In this document: positions 1-7,424 of the stretch, in pieces
Layout of the letters: each line of letters starts with the position of its first letter
Numbering within the stretch: position 1 is the stretch's first letter
Translations under genes and position numbers: made by a program
Source of the DNA: CAZPBO01 sp964584815
Lineage (GTDB): Bacteria; Planctomycetota; SKW154
DNA: 38,722 bases
Direction of reading: 5' to 3'
NCBI GenBank assembly: GCA_964584815.1
Contig: CAZPBO010000016.1
Span: 1 to 38,722 of the forward strand
Notes under the pieces: model-generated
What the model was told of the DNA's origin: nothing
The model's input: the letters and a program-made list of their open reading frames with translations, nothing else
Databases searched by the model: none

Positions 1-29
1 TGTTGAGCCGAAAGGAAGGAGGGGAGGTT

Positions 30-1310
30 ATGGCGAAGATAGAGAAAGTTTTTGCGCGTGAGGTGATGGACAGTCGCGGTAATCCCACAGTGGAGGTGGA
101 GGTATGGGTTGAGGGCGGTGCTGTGGGTAGGGCGATAGTGCCGTCGGGCGCTTCAACAGGCAGTTATGAGGCGGTTGAGTTGCGTGATGGTGGCAAACGC
201 TGCGGGGGTAAAGGAGTTCGTGAGGCGGTGCGCAATGTCAACAAGATAATTGGTCCGCAACTTGTGGGCAGAGATGTGGAAGCGCAGGAGGAGATAGACG
301 CCTTTATGCTGGAGATGGACGGGACGGAGAACAAAAGCAACTTAGGTGCGAACGCGATATTGGGGGTGAGTATTGCGTGTGTGAAGGCGGCGGCGGCAGT
401 CGCACAAAAGCCGCTTTACGCCTATCTGGGCGGAGATGATGCGACGCTTCTGCCTGTGCCGCTTGTGAATGTGTTAAACGGCGGCAAACACGCCGATAAC
501 AATCTGGATTTTCAGGAATTTATGTTGGTGCCCCTTGGTTTTGAGCGTTTTTCGGATGCGATATGGGCAACAACAGAGGTTTTTGCCCAGTTAAAGGATG
601 TTTTAAGGAGGCGTGGTCTTTTATGCGGTGTGGGTGATGAGGGTGGATATGCGCCGCAGTTGCGCTCCAACGCCGAAGCACTTGAGTTGCTGATGGATGC
701 TGTGAACAATGCGGGTTATGAGCCGGGGCGTCATTTTTTGTTGGCGCTTGATGTGGCGGCATCGGAGTTGCACCGCAACGGCAAATATGTGCTGGCAACC
801 GAAACCGACGGTGAGAAGAGCACCGAAGATATGATTGAGATGTTTGTTGAGTTGGTGGACGAGTTTCCGCTCTTCAGCATAGAGGACGGATTGGCGGAGG
901 GGGATTGGGAGGGGTGGACGACTTTAACACGGCGGTTGGGGCATCTTGTTCAGTTGGTGGGGGACGACCTTTTTGTGACCAACATTCAGTGGATACAGAA
1001 GGGTATAGAGATGGGCGCGGCAAACGCCGTTCTCATAAAGCCCAACCAGATAGGGACGCTGACGGAGACGAAGGAGGCGGTGGATTTGGCAAAGCAGCAC
1101 AACTTTGGGACGATAATAAGCCACCGAAGTGGTGAGACAGAGGACACAACTATTGCCGACCTTGCGGTTGGCTGGGGTTTGGGGCAGATAAAGACGGGTT
1201 CTGTGTGCAGGGGTGAGAGGACAGCCAAATACAACCGTCTTCTGCGGATAGAGGAGGAGTTGGGTGAGCGTGCCAGATATGCGGGGTCGCTTATTAGAAA
1301 GAGTCGTTAA
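30..1310 (+). CDS. eno: Enolase (phosphopyruvate hydratase)
   Basis: Converts 2-phosphoglycerate to phosphoenolpyruvate in cytoplasmic glycolysis and gluconeogenesis. The 426-residue product has the usual family length. Visible motifs are the substrate loop GASTG (about residues 40-44), QEFM with E163, GDEGG with E204 (general acid/base partner), Mg ligands D241, E285 (SIEDGL) and D312 (GDDLFVTN), catalytic K337 (LIKPNQ) and SHRSGET near the C terminus. All key residues are intact. The ATG at 30 is chosen because a GGAGGGGAGG ribosome binding site lies just before it and family alignment begins at AKIEKVFAREV; an in-frame TTG at 3 would only add nine unrelated residues. Its 3' end overlaps the start of the FtsB-like gene. 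Upstream sequence is cut off by the window edge. Confidence 0.98.
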   Translation: MAKIEKVFAREVMDSRGNPTVEVEVWVEGGAVGRAIVPSGASTGSYEAVELRDGGKRCGGKGVREAVRNVNKIIGPQLVGRDVEAQEEIDAFMLEMDGTENKSNLGANAILGVSIACVKAAAAVAQKPLYAYLGGDDATLLPVPLVNVLNGGKHADNNLDFQEFMLVPLGFERFSDAIWATTEVFAQLKDVLRRRGLLCGVGDEGGYAPQLRSNAEALELLMDAVNNAGYEPGRHFLLALDVAASELHRNGKYVLATETDGEKSTEDMIEMFVELVDEFPLFSIEDGLAEGDWEGWTTLTRRLGHLVQLVGDDLFVTNIQWIQKGIEMGAANAVLIKPNQIGTLTETKEAVDLAKQHNFGTIISHRSGETEDTTIADLAVGWGLGQIKTGSVCRGERTAKYNRLLRIEEELGERARYAGSLIRKSR

Positions 1311-1764
1311 CGAGGCGCTGTTTTTTCTATGTGTTGGCAGCGTATTTTTGCTGGCGTTTCATCTGTTTGTGCGACCATTGAGGCGTGAGGCGTCGGAGTT
1401 GGAGGGTGATGTGCGGGTGTTGGATGAGGAGGTGAGGCGTCTTGAGGGGCGTTTGAGGGTGCTGCGTGCGCATGTGGCGGCGGCGCGGTTTGACCCGCAC
1501 TACCTTGAAGCCGCCGCGCGGGTCAAACTCCGACTCCGCAGGGATGATGAAATCCCGCTTTGGCGCATCAGCGAATCACCCGCCCTGCCGGACGCGTCCA
1601 GTAGTGGTGATGCACCTCAACCCTCCCGTGCGTTAGGGCATAAATCAGCCCGCCCCAGATTGCGAGGTCAACAAGTTCAGGGGCGGGATAGACATAAACG
1701 CGGTTCGTCTCAACCCCGTAATAGGGGTCGTAATCGGTGTATTCCGCGACCATGCAACCGGTGA
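1264..1764 (+). CDS. FtsB/DivIC-like septum formation initiator
   Basis: Probable small bitopic division protein. Residues about 15-35 form one membrane segment. Residues 38-70 are a charged leucine-zipper-like coiled coil rich in Glu, Val and Arg. Residues about 78-105 (DPHYLEAAARVKLRL, then EIPLWRI) fit the conserved FtsB/DivIC C-terminal element, where a diagnostic 'AR..L.L...GE' pattern occurs. The GTG start at 1264 lies inside the end of eno, which implies translational coupling; eno-divIC adjacency is known in other bacteria. The family is normally about 100 residues. The remaining 60 residues here are Arg/Pro/Gly-rich, lie antisense to a convincing lipoprotein gene and may be a read-through tail. 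The core assignment is fairly safe; the tail is doubtful. Confidence 0.72.
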   Translation: MSVPDMRGRLLERVVNEALFFLCVGSVFLLAFHLFVRPLRREASELEGDVRVLDEEVRRLEGRLRVLRAHVAAARFDPHYLEAAARVKLRLRRDDEIPLWRISESPALPDASSSGDAPQPSRALGHKSARPRLRGQQVQGRDRHKRGSSQPRNRGRNRCIPRPCNR

Positions 1765-1810
1765 TGAGGCAGAGTCCTACAAGGGTGGTAAGGATAAGGA
1801 CGCGTTTCAT
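1568..1810 (-). CDS. Small lipoprotein, unknown function
   Basis: An 80-residue precursor with a clear lipoprotein signal peptide: MKR, a hydrophobic stretch, then lipobox LITGC with the acylated Cys at residue 19. The mature part is short and rich in Tyr, Val and His (EYTDYDPYYG, VEVHHHYW). I recognise no family. A GGAGGAAGCAAG ribosome binding site precedes the ATG, which makes translation credible. The last 197 nt run antisense to the tail of the FtsB-like gene. The histidine cluster near the C terminus could bind metal, but this is only suggestive. Confidence 0.7.
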   Translation of the reverse strand: MKRVLILTTLVGLCLITGCMVAEYTDYDPYYGVETNRVYVYPAPELVDLAIWGGLIYALTHGRVEVHHHYWTRPAGRVIR

Positions 1811-1815
1811 CTTGC

Positions 1816-1839
1816 TTCCTCCACAATTTCTTCCACAAT
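1816..1839. repeat. Tandem 12-bp repeat at the lipoprotein ribosome binding site
   Basis: Two adjacent 12-bp copies, 1816-1827 and 1828-1839, differ at one base. On the minus strand the copy nearest the lipoprotein ATG contains the GGAGG ribosome binding site; the distal copy reads GGAAG. It looks like a small local duplication of the Shine-Dalgarno region. No function is assigned. Confidence 0.5.
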
Positions 1840-1847
1840 AAAGACGC

Positions 1848-1877
1848 TGAAGTTGGGGTTAACTTCAAATTTTTTTG
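1848..1877 (+). terminator. Possible intrinsic terminator or leader hairpin before the PorG gene
   Basis: TGAAGTT (1848-1854) and AACTTCA (1861-1867) form a perfect 7-bp stem with a 6-nt loop, followed after two A's by seven T's (1871-1877). This has the form of a rho-independent terminator reading rightward. It would end the eno-ftsB transcript, or act as an attenuator just before the GAGGATGGAG ribosome binding site of the next gene. The stem is AT-rich, so its strength is doubtful. Confidence 0.4.
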
Positions 1878-1887
1878 AGGATGGAGT

Positions 1888-2406
1888 ATGCGCGTTGTGA
1901 GGATATGCGGGCTTGGTGGACAGGGTGTGGTGCTTGCGGGGCGGTTGTTGGGGGCGGCGGCGGTGCGGCAGTGGAAGTTTGTTGTGCAGACGCAGAGTTA
2001 CGGTTCTGCGGCGCGGGGTGGGGCGTCCCGTGCTGATGTCACCGTGTCAGAGCAGCCGATTATGGAACTGGCACCGCCGCGATACGACTTCCTTATCGCT
2101 ATGTCGCAGCCTGCCCACAACGCATATATTGCAGGTCTTGCGCCTGACGGAATGCTGCTTTATGAGAGCGATATGGTCAAGCCTTCTTTTAAGGGACGGA
2201 AGGTGGGGGTGGCGGCGATGCGGATAGCCAAAGACAGGTTCAAAAGCGTGATGTTCGCCAATATGGTGATACTGGGCGCGTTCTGTGTGGTCAGTGGTTT
2301 TGTTTCTCTTGACGCTGTGAAGGAGGAGTTGCGGGAGCGAGGGGTGAGGCGTCTTGAGGAGAATCTGGCGGCGTTGGATGCCGGCGCGGCAGCAGTCGCG
2401 CATTAG
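1888..2406 (+). CDS. 2-oxoacid:ferredoxin oxidoreductase, gamma subunit (PorG/KorC type)
   Basis: The gamma domain of pyruvate, 2-oxoglutarate or indolepyruvate:ferredoxin oxidoreductases, which make acyl-CoA and CO2 with ferredoxin as electron partner. The 172-residue length is normal for a separate gamma subunit. Diagnostic features are the N-terminal GLGGQGVVLAGRLLGAAA and the SYGSAARGGASRADV segment. A GAGGATGGAG ribosome binding site precedes the ATG. Alpha, beta and delta subunits are not in this window, so the substrate cannot be told. Its last 116 nt are antisense to the 3' end of the VanZ-like gene. Confidence 0.88.
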   Translation: MRVVRICGLGGQGVVLAGRLLGAAAVRQWKFVVQTQSYGSAARGGASRADVTVSEQPIMELAPPRYDFLIAMSQPAHNAYIAGLAPDGMLLYESDMVKPSFKGRKVGVAAMRIAKDRFKSVMFANMVILGAFCVVSGFVSLDAVKEELRERGVRRLEENLAALDAGAAAVAH

Positions 2407-2731
2407 CCCAGACCGCCGCGCATATGCCGCTTAAATCCCCCAGCCAGTCCCAAAACGATGCGGTGTGGTAGTGCGAGGATAACTGCAACGCCTCCGTCAC
2501 CGCCCCAAGCGTTGCCGCCAAAAGCGCCGCCAACCACCATCTCCTTCCGACTCTCTCATAGCGCAGAAGCAGCAGCATCAGCCAGAAGAAGAGGAAGGCG
2601 TGAAACATTTTGTCGGCACCTATATAGTCAAGCCATGTTGGCGGACCACCTGGACTGCCCACAGGAAGCAGAACGACGACTACCATCCCCGCCACATACG
2701 CCAGAATGTGCCATAGTCTAACCCGCCTCAT
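2291..2731 (-). CDS. VanZ-like membrane protein
   Basis: A 146-residue integral membrane protein with about four hydrophobic segments. The pattern GADKMFHAFLFFWLMLLLL followed by TEALQL and then FWDWLGDLSGI matches the VanZ-like family (conserved K..H, then E..Q and D..aN..G). Family members have been linked to teicoplanin resistance, but most have no known role; resistance should not be assumed here. The ATG at 2731 starts inside the end of pyrC (14-nt overlap), which makes this the last gene of the long minus-strand run. The C-terminal 35 residues are Pro/Ser/Gln-rich and antisense to the PorG-type gene. Confidence 0.72.
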   Translation of the reverse strand: MRRVRLWHILAYVAGMVVVVLLPVGSPGGPPTWLDYIGADKMFHAFLFFWLMLLLLRYERVGRRWWLAALLAATLGAVTEALQLSSHYHTASFWDWLGDLSGICAAVWANARLLPRRHPTPPDSPQDASPLAPATPPSQRQEKQNH

Positions 2732-3998
2732 AAACGACCCGTCCAGCGACAATGGTGTAGAAGACGCGCCCGCGCAGTTCCCAACCCGCGAACGGCGTGT
2801 TGCGGCTTTTGGAGTGGAACTTTTCGGGGTCAACCCGCCAGGGGGTTTGTGTGTCAAAGAGGACGATGTCGGCGTCGGTGCCGGGGCGCATTCTACCTTT
2901 GGTTGCCAGTCCCAAAATCTGTGCTGGCACAAGTGTCAATTTGCGCACAAGGTCAACCAGGGTGAGGTGTTGCGGCGCGACTATGTGCGTTATGAGCACC
3001 CCTATGGCGGTCTCAAGCCCAATCACACCGAACGGCGCGGTCAGAAAGTCAAGTTCTTTCGCTTCCTTGGTGTGAGGGGCGTGGTCTGTGGCGATGACAT
3101 CAATTGTGCCGTCCTGCAAGCCGCTGATGAGCGCCTGCAGGTCGTTGCGTGTGCGTAGCGGTGGCTTCATCTTCAGGTTCGGGTCAAAACTTTCCAGCGC
3201 CTCGTCAGTTATGGTGAGATGATGTGGAGTGACTTCAGCGGTGACACGCACGCCTTGCTCCTTTGCCGCCCGAACCAGAGCAACCGCGCCCGCTGACGAC
3301 AAGTGGGCTATGTGCAGCCGCCCTCCTGTAATCTCGGCTATCTTTATATCCCGCGCTACAGCAATCTCCTCTGACGCCGCAGGTATCCCCGGCATCCCTA
3401 AGACCGCCGAAACCTCACCGCTGTGCATCACCCCACGCCGCGAAAGGTCGGCATCTTCGGCGTGGTCTATTATCACCTTGTCAAACATCTTCGCATAAAG
3501 CAACGCCCGACGCAGAATCTCTGATGACTTTATGGGGTTTCCATCGTCTGAGAAAGCGACCGCCCCACCGCGAACAAGTCCCCCCATCTCCGATAGCCTC
3601 TCTCCCTGCAAGCCTTCTGTCACTGCTCCTACAGGCAGCACATTTGCGAAACCCGCACGCTGGCTCTGTAAGACCACAAACTCTGCCGCCGCTTCAGAAT
3701 CCACCGGCGGTTGGGTGTTCGGCATCATACAGACTGTGGTAAACCCACCCGCCACCGCTGCCTCCGCGCCGCTCCTTATCGTCTCCGCCTCCTCGTTCCC
3801 CGGCTCACGAAAATGGACATGCATATCTATGAAGCCGGGCGCCGCGTAAAGACCGTCGGCTTCTATCACCCTGTCCGCCACAGATGGCGTTTGGTAAATC
3901 GCCGCTATCCTGCCGTTTTGCAGGAATATGTCGCCTTCTTTCTCCTCTCCACTTTCTGGGTCAATTATCCTTGCTCTGCGAATCAGAAGCGAACTCAT
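2718..3998 (-). CDS. pyrC: Dihydroorotase
   Basis: Cyclises carbamoyl aspartate to dihydroorotate, the third step of pyrimidine synthesis, in the cytoplasm. The 426-residue length fits the class I bacterial enzyme. Zinc and active-site motifs are GFIDMHVHFREPG with H60 and H62, SDDGN with D151 (the aspartate that replaces carboxylated lysine as bridging ligand in this class), H179 in IIDHAED, H232 in IAHLSS and D305 in ATDHAPH. The ATG at 3998 lies 38 nt inside the end of pyrB, so the two are probably translated together. It is followed by the VanZ-like gene. No missing catalytic residue was seen, so this is likely an active enzyme, not a pyrC' pseudo-subunit. Confidence 0.96.
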   Translation of the reverse strand: MSSLLIRRARIIDPESGEEKEGDIFLQNGRIAAIYQTPSVADRVIEADGLYAAPGFIDMHVHFREPGNEEAETIRSGAEAAVAGGFTTVCMMPNTQPPVDSEAAAEFVVLQSQRAGFANVLPVGAVTEGLQGERLSEMGGLVRGGAVAFSDDGNPIKSSEILRRALLYAKMFDKVIIDHAEDADLSRRGVMHSGEVSAVLGMPGIPAASEEIAVARDIKIAEITGGRLHIAHLSSAGAVALVRAAKEQGVRVTAEVTPHHLTITDEALESFDPNLKMKPPLRTRNDLQALISGLQDGTIDVIATDHAPHTKEAKELDFLTAPFGVIGLETAIGVLITHIVAPQHLTLVDLVRKLTLVPAQILGLATKGRMRPGTDADIVLFDTQTPWRVDPEKFHSKSRNTPFAGWELRGRVFYTIVAGRVVYEAG

Positions 3999-4920
3999 CC
4001 TTTGCCCCTACACAGAGGTGCAGAACCGCCATCCGCACCGCAAGCCCGTATGAGACCTGCTCAAGGATGGCGGAACGCTGACTATCCGCTACCTCTGCCG
4101 ACATCTCAACACCACGATTTATCGGTCCTGGATGCATCACAAGGCAGTCGGCTTTGGCGCGCGCAAGACGGTGTTCTGTCAACCCGAACAGCCGCGTATA
4201 CTCCGACAGCGAGGGGAAAAGCCCCGCCTCCTGCCGCTCCCGCTGTATCCTCAACATATATATCACATCTGCCCGCTCAATGGCGTCGTCAAGGTTGTAA
4301 CAGATTTGCGCACCGAACTTACATAATGCCGTAGGAACAAGGGTCGGCGGTCCCACAAGGAGGACATTTGCGCCCATCTTTGTGAGCGCCCAAAGGTTTG
4401 AGCGCGCCACACGACTGTGGCTTATATCGCCCACTATCGCTACCGTCAGCCCCTCTATGCGCCCCTTGCGCTTCCTAATTGTGTAGAGGTCAAGAAGGGC
4501 TTGTGTAGGGTGTTCGTGTGGTCCGTCACCGGCATTGATGACGGATGCGGAAAGCGAACGAGCAAGGAGATACGGGGCGCCTGGTGCTCTGTGGCGCACC
4601 ACCACCGCATCCACACCCATCGCCTCAATGTTGCGCGCGGTGTCAAGCAGCGTCTCGCCTTTGACGACGCTGGACGCCGGCGCCTCAAAATTGACAACAT
4701 CGGCGCTCAAACGGCTCGCCGCCAACTCAAAACTGAAACGCGTCCGTGTTGACGCCTCAAAGAAGAGATTGACCACGACCCTGCCGCGCAGCGTCGGCGC
4801 CTTCTTTATGGAACGGCGCGATATCCCCTCAAACGCCTCCGCTGTCGCCAGCACAACTTCCAACTCCTCCCTACTTAACTCCCGTATCCCCAGCAAGTCC
4901 TTACGCTTCCATCCTTTCAC
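3961..4920 (-). CDS. pyrB: Aspartate carbamoyltransferase catalytic subunit
   Basis: Joins carbamoyl phosphate and aspartate to form carbamoyl aspartate, the committed step of pyrimidine synthesis. The 319-residue protein has the carbamoyl-phosphate motif FFEASTRTRFSFE (S57-T-R-T-R61), the mobile-loop lysine K87 (SVVKGET), HPTQ at 137-140 and the C-terminal MHPGPINRG. No regulatory pyrI is present, so it is probably the unregulated trimeric type. The ATG at 4920 overlaps pyrR by 4 nt, and the 3' end overlaps pyrC by 38 nt. The order pyrR-pyrB-pyrC is a common bacterial arrangement. Confidence 0.97.
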   Translation of the reverse strand: MKGWKRKDLLGIRELSREELEVVLATAEAFEGISRRSIKKAPTLRGRVVVNLFFEASTRTRFSFELAASRLSADVVNFEAPASSVVKGETLLDTARNIEAMGVDAVVVRHRAPGAPYLLARSLSASVINAGDGPHEHPTQALLDLYTIRKRKGRIEGLTVAIVGDISHSRVARSNLWALTKMGANVLLVGPPTLVPTALCKFGAQICYNLDDAIERADVIYMLRIQRERQEAGLFPSLSEYTRLFGLTEHRLARAKADCLVMHPGPINRGVEMSAEVADSQRSAILEQVSYGLAVRMAVLHLCVGAKDEFASDSQSKDN

Positions 4921-5447
4921 CGTGTCATCACCTTAACGCCATCCATCCCATCAATTTCCCGCACCATCACCTCCACAAACTCGCCTGGCTCTGTTTTCAG
5001 TTGCAGGGCAGTGTAGTCGGGGTGAATCGGCAGTTCCCTGTTGCCTCTGTCAACGAGCACCGCCAACTCCACTCTCTTGGGTCTGCCATAATCAAGCAGC
5101 ACGCTCAAAGCCGCCCTCACTGTTCTACCTGTATATATCACATCGTCCACAAGGATTATTCTACGCCCCTCCACATCAAATGGCAGGTTCGTGCTGTGCA
5201 GCACGGGTTGAGGACCTATGCTGCGTAAGTCATCGCGATAAAGCGTTATATCAACGCTACCAAGGAGCGGTGCCGCGCCACTTGCACGCTCTATCATCGT
5301 AAAAAGTCGCTGTGCTATCACCACCCCACGCCTGTGTATCCCCACAAGCGCATCCTCTTTACTCACACCGCTCTCAACCAGCATCTTGCACAGACTTTCC
5401 ATCATCTGCCCAAAACGATGCTCGTCTACCACAATGCGCTCTTTCAC
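4917..5447 (-). CDS. pyrR: PyrR bifunctional pyr regulator / uracil phosphoribosyltransferase
   Basis: A 176-residue type I phosphoribosyltransferase. The PRPP loop is ILVDDVIYTGRTVRAAL (about 98-114), and the N-terminal DEHRFGQMMESLCKMLVE plus GIHRRG are typical of PyrR. In Gram-positive bacteria PyrR binds pyr leader RNA and attenuates transcription in response to UMP, and also has uracil phosphoribosyltransferase activity. Here pyrR starts 4 nt inside the MnmE-like gene and has no leader of its own, so a local PyrR attenuator is not evident. It may act on a distant leader, work only as a salvage enzyme, or bind RNA inside the upstream gene. Confidence 0.93.
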   Translation of the reverse strand: MKERIVVDEHRFGQMMESLCKMLVESGVSKEDALVGIHRRGVVIAQRLFTMIERASGAAPLLGSVDITLYRDDLRSIGPQPVLHSTNLPFDVEGRRIILVDDVIYTGRTVRAALSVLLDYGRPKRVELAVLVDRGNRELPIHPDYTALQLKTEPGEFVEVMVREIDGMDGVKVMTR

Positions 5448-6700
5448 TTCTCTTCTCCAACGACCTTTGCCAACAGTTGACGCGCTTTGTCTGTATCACC
5501 CCGCACAAACGCCGACGACGCTCTCCTGCACAGTTTCACTTGCCTTTGCGTAAAAAGAGCCGGCAGCCGCCATACAGGAGCGCACTCATAATAGGCTAAC
5601 GCCATCTCTTGCACCCTTGTTGTTGGTTTGCGGCTCCTTAACGGGTAGGAGGACAACACCGTTGCAAACCTCAACATCGCCTCCTTCAGTTCTTCTATTC
5701 CCGTCTTCTGTTTTGCGCTTGTCGCACAAAACGCGACTTCTGGTAGCCAGACGGCTTCATTATCGGCTTTGGAGATTATCGGCAGAATCCTTGCGGGGTC
5801 AAGTCCAAGAGGCGCTGTTTCCTCTTTTCCCTTAAATATGTTTTGGATGGCTATGTCGTCTTTGGTTGGGGGGCGTGATATGTCGTGAAGCCACACAGCG
5901 AAGTCGCATCGTTGCACTTCCCGACGCAGCCGTTCCATTGCCGCCTCCCACAGCCCTTTTTCTGCGCAAACCCCTGCGCTATCGCTCACAAAAAGCCTGT
6001 AGCCGTCAACCTCCAGTCTGACTGTTATCACATCAACGGTGGTGCCAGGTTCAGGATGGACGATACAGCGGGTTTGTCCGATAAGGGCGTTTAGGAGAGA
6101 CGATTTGCCCGCGTTGGGGGGACCTGCGATGAGGATATGGGGTGGGTTTGCCGCTGTCAGACCACATCCTGCTGCTTCAAGCAGCGCTTGCAACTCCCAT
6201 ATCGCTTTATCGTGTGGCAGCGCTGTTATCTCCTCAATCAGGCACTTAAGCCGGCGCCAGTTCGCGGCAACCACAACCCCGCGTTCCCCACATTCCCCAA
6301 GCAGCACCTCTTCCGCCTCCCGCTGCAGTGGCGAAATAAAACCCCGCTTCTCAAGCGCTTTGAGGAAATCGTTTGGCGACAACTGACGCAGACCGCACCT
6401 CTTAAGCATTCCTGCGGCGCGCTCAACGACCGCTCTTCCGCCGTGCAAGTGGATTTCAACACACCCACAGCACCAGCGTGGATGACGCTCCCAGCGGCAT
6501 AAGAGCACCTCGTCAATCACTTCGTCGTTTTCTTTGAGCCAGCCGTAACGCAGTTTCCCTTCAGGGAAGTTTGGGTTTGGGGTCTTTGGCACAAAGAAGC
6601 GCCGCAGCATATGCAGTGCGCTCTCTGCTACAACGGTTATTGTGCCGATTGCGCCGCCTGATGCGCTGATGCAGAAGAACCCTCTAACCCCTGAAGGCAA
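5444..6700 (-). CDS. Divergent MnmE-like (TrmE-type) GTPase without the C-terminal cysteine motif
   Basis: This 418-residue protein resembles the tRNA-modification GTPase MnmE. The N-terminal part has an MnmE-type CISASGGAIGT start and CVEIHLHGG (80-88). The G domain has P-loop GPPNAGKSS (193-201, keeping the Asn that coordinates K+ in MnmE), G2 GTT (219-221), DSAG (240-243), a variant G4 SKAD (310-313) and CATSA (325-329). The normal MnmE ending C-x-G-K, whose Cys is needed for wobble-uridine modification, is missing; the protein ends VVGEEK. It may be a paralogue with another role. The TTG start at 6700 is the only in-frame start near the family N terminus. It overlaps coaX by 17 nt and pyrR by 4 nt. 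Confidence 0.8.
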   Translation of the reverse strand: MPSGVRGFFCISASGGAIGTITVVAESALHMLRRFFVPKTPNPNFPEGKLRYGWLKENDEVIDEVLLCRWERHPRWCCGCVEIHLHGGRAVVERAAGMLKRCGLRQLSPNDFLKALEKRGFISPLQREAEEVLLGECGERGVVVAANWRRLKCLIEEITALPHDKAIWELQALLEAAGCGLTAANPPHILIAGPPNAGKSSLLNALIGQTRCIVHPEPGTTVDVITVRLEVDGYRLFVSDSAGVCAEKGLWEAAMERLRREVQRCDFAVWLHDISRPPTKDDIAIQNIFKGKEETAPLGLDPARILPIISKADNEAVWLPEVAFCATSAKQKTGIEELKEAMLRFATVLSSYPLRSRKPTTRVQEMALAYYECAPVWRLPALFTQRQVKLCRRASSAFVRGDTDKARQLLAKVVGEEK

Positions 6701-7424
6701 AGAAAAGCCCCTCCAGAACCAGATGAGGGATGAAGTCGGCTATGTTTTTGCAGAGCGGAAAAAGCAGCGCGGATGAGCCGCCTGTCATAACAGGGCAGAA
6801 CTCAAAGTCCACCGTCTGCCTGAAACGCTGCACCATACCGTCAATCATAGCGGCAAATCCTTGAAGAAGACCCGAAGAAAGCGCTTCTTCGGTGGTTTTG
6901 CCGATGAGGGGGGGATTGGGTTTGGGGGAGATGGATGGTGGTAGGAGGGCGCATCTTTTTGCGAGCGCATCGGCGGCGATACCAAGCCCTACCGTTATGG
7001 CGCCGCCCAGATACACACCTTCGGCAGAGACGAGGTCAAATGTTGTGGCGGTGCCGCAGTCAACCACAAGGGAGGCACCGAAGCGTCTATGCGCCGCCAG
7101 CGCCACAAGCAGCCTGTCAGCCCCCACCTCGTTTGGTCTGTTCAAACCACATTTTATGGGAATTGCAAAGTCCTTGCCCGCAACCATCACCTCAATGCCG
7201 CTTCCTGCGGCATCCCGCAGCAGACGCTCCGAAACAGGCGGGTTGACCGAAGCCAGCACTAACTTCTCAGGCGTTTCCCCTGCCTTCTCAACCAGTTCCG
7301 CAAAACGAACATTCAGGCTCGCGTTGAAGAAAGCGGTGATTTTGTCGTTGACCACAACGGCACAGTCAATTCCGCTGTTGCCTATGTCAGCCAGAAGAAG
7401 CCTCTGGAGCGCTTTTTTTGCCAA
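6684..7424 (-). CDS. coaX: Type III pantothenate kinase
   Basis: Phosphorylates pantothenate in the first committed step of coenzyme A synthesis. The 246-residue ASKHA-fold protein has the phosphate-binding ADIGNS (12-17), GADR (101-104) and VVDCGTATTFD (120-130), all diagnostic of CoaX. Type III enzymes need a monovalent cation and resist CoA feedback. The start is a TTG at 7424, supported by AAGGAG seven bases upstream; no ATG is available near the family N terminus. It overlaps plsY by 38 nt and the MnmE-like gene by 17 nt. PanE at 23752 supplies pantoate for the same pathway. Confidence 0.94.
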   Translation of the reverse strand: MAKKALQRLLLADIGNSGIDCAVVVNDKITAFFNASLNVRFAELVEKAGETPEKLVLASVNPPVSERLLRDAAGSGIEVMVAGKDFAIPIKCGLNRPNEVGADRLLVALAAHRRFGASLVVDCGTATTFDLVSAEGVYLGGAITVGLGIAADALAKRCALLPPSISPKPNPPLIGKTTEEALSSGLLQGFAAMIDGMVQRFRQTVDFEFCPVMTGGSSALLFPLCKNIADFIPHLVLEGLFFAFRG

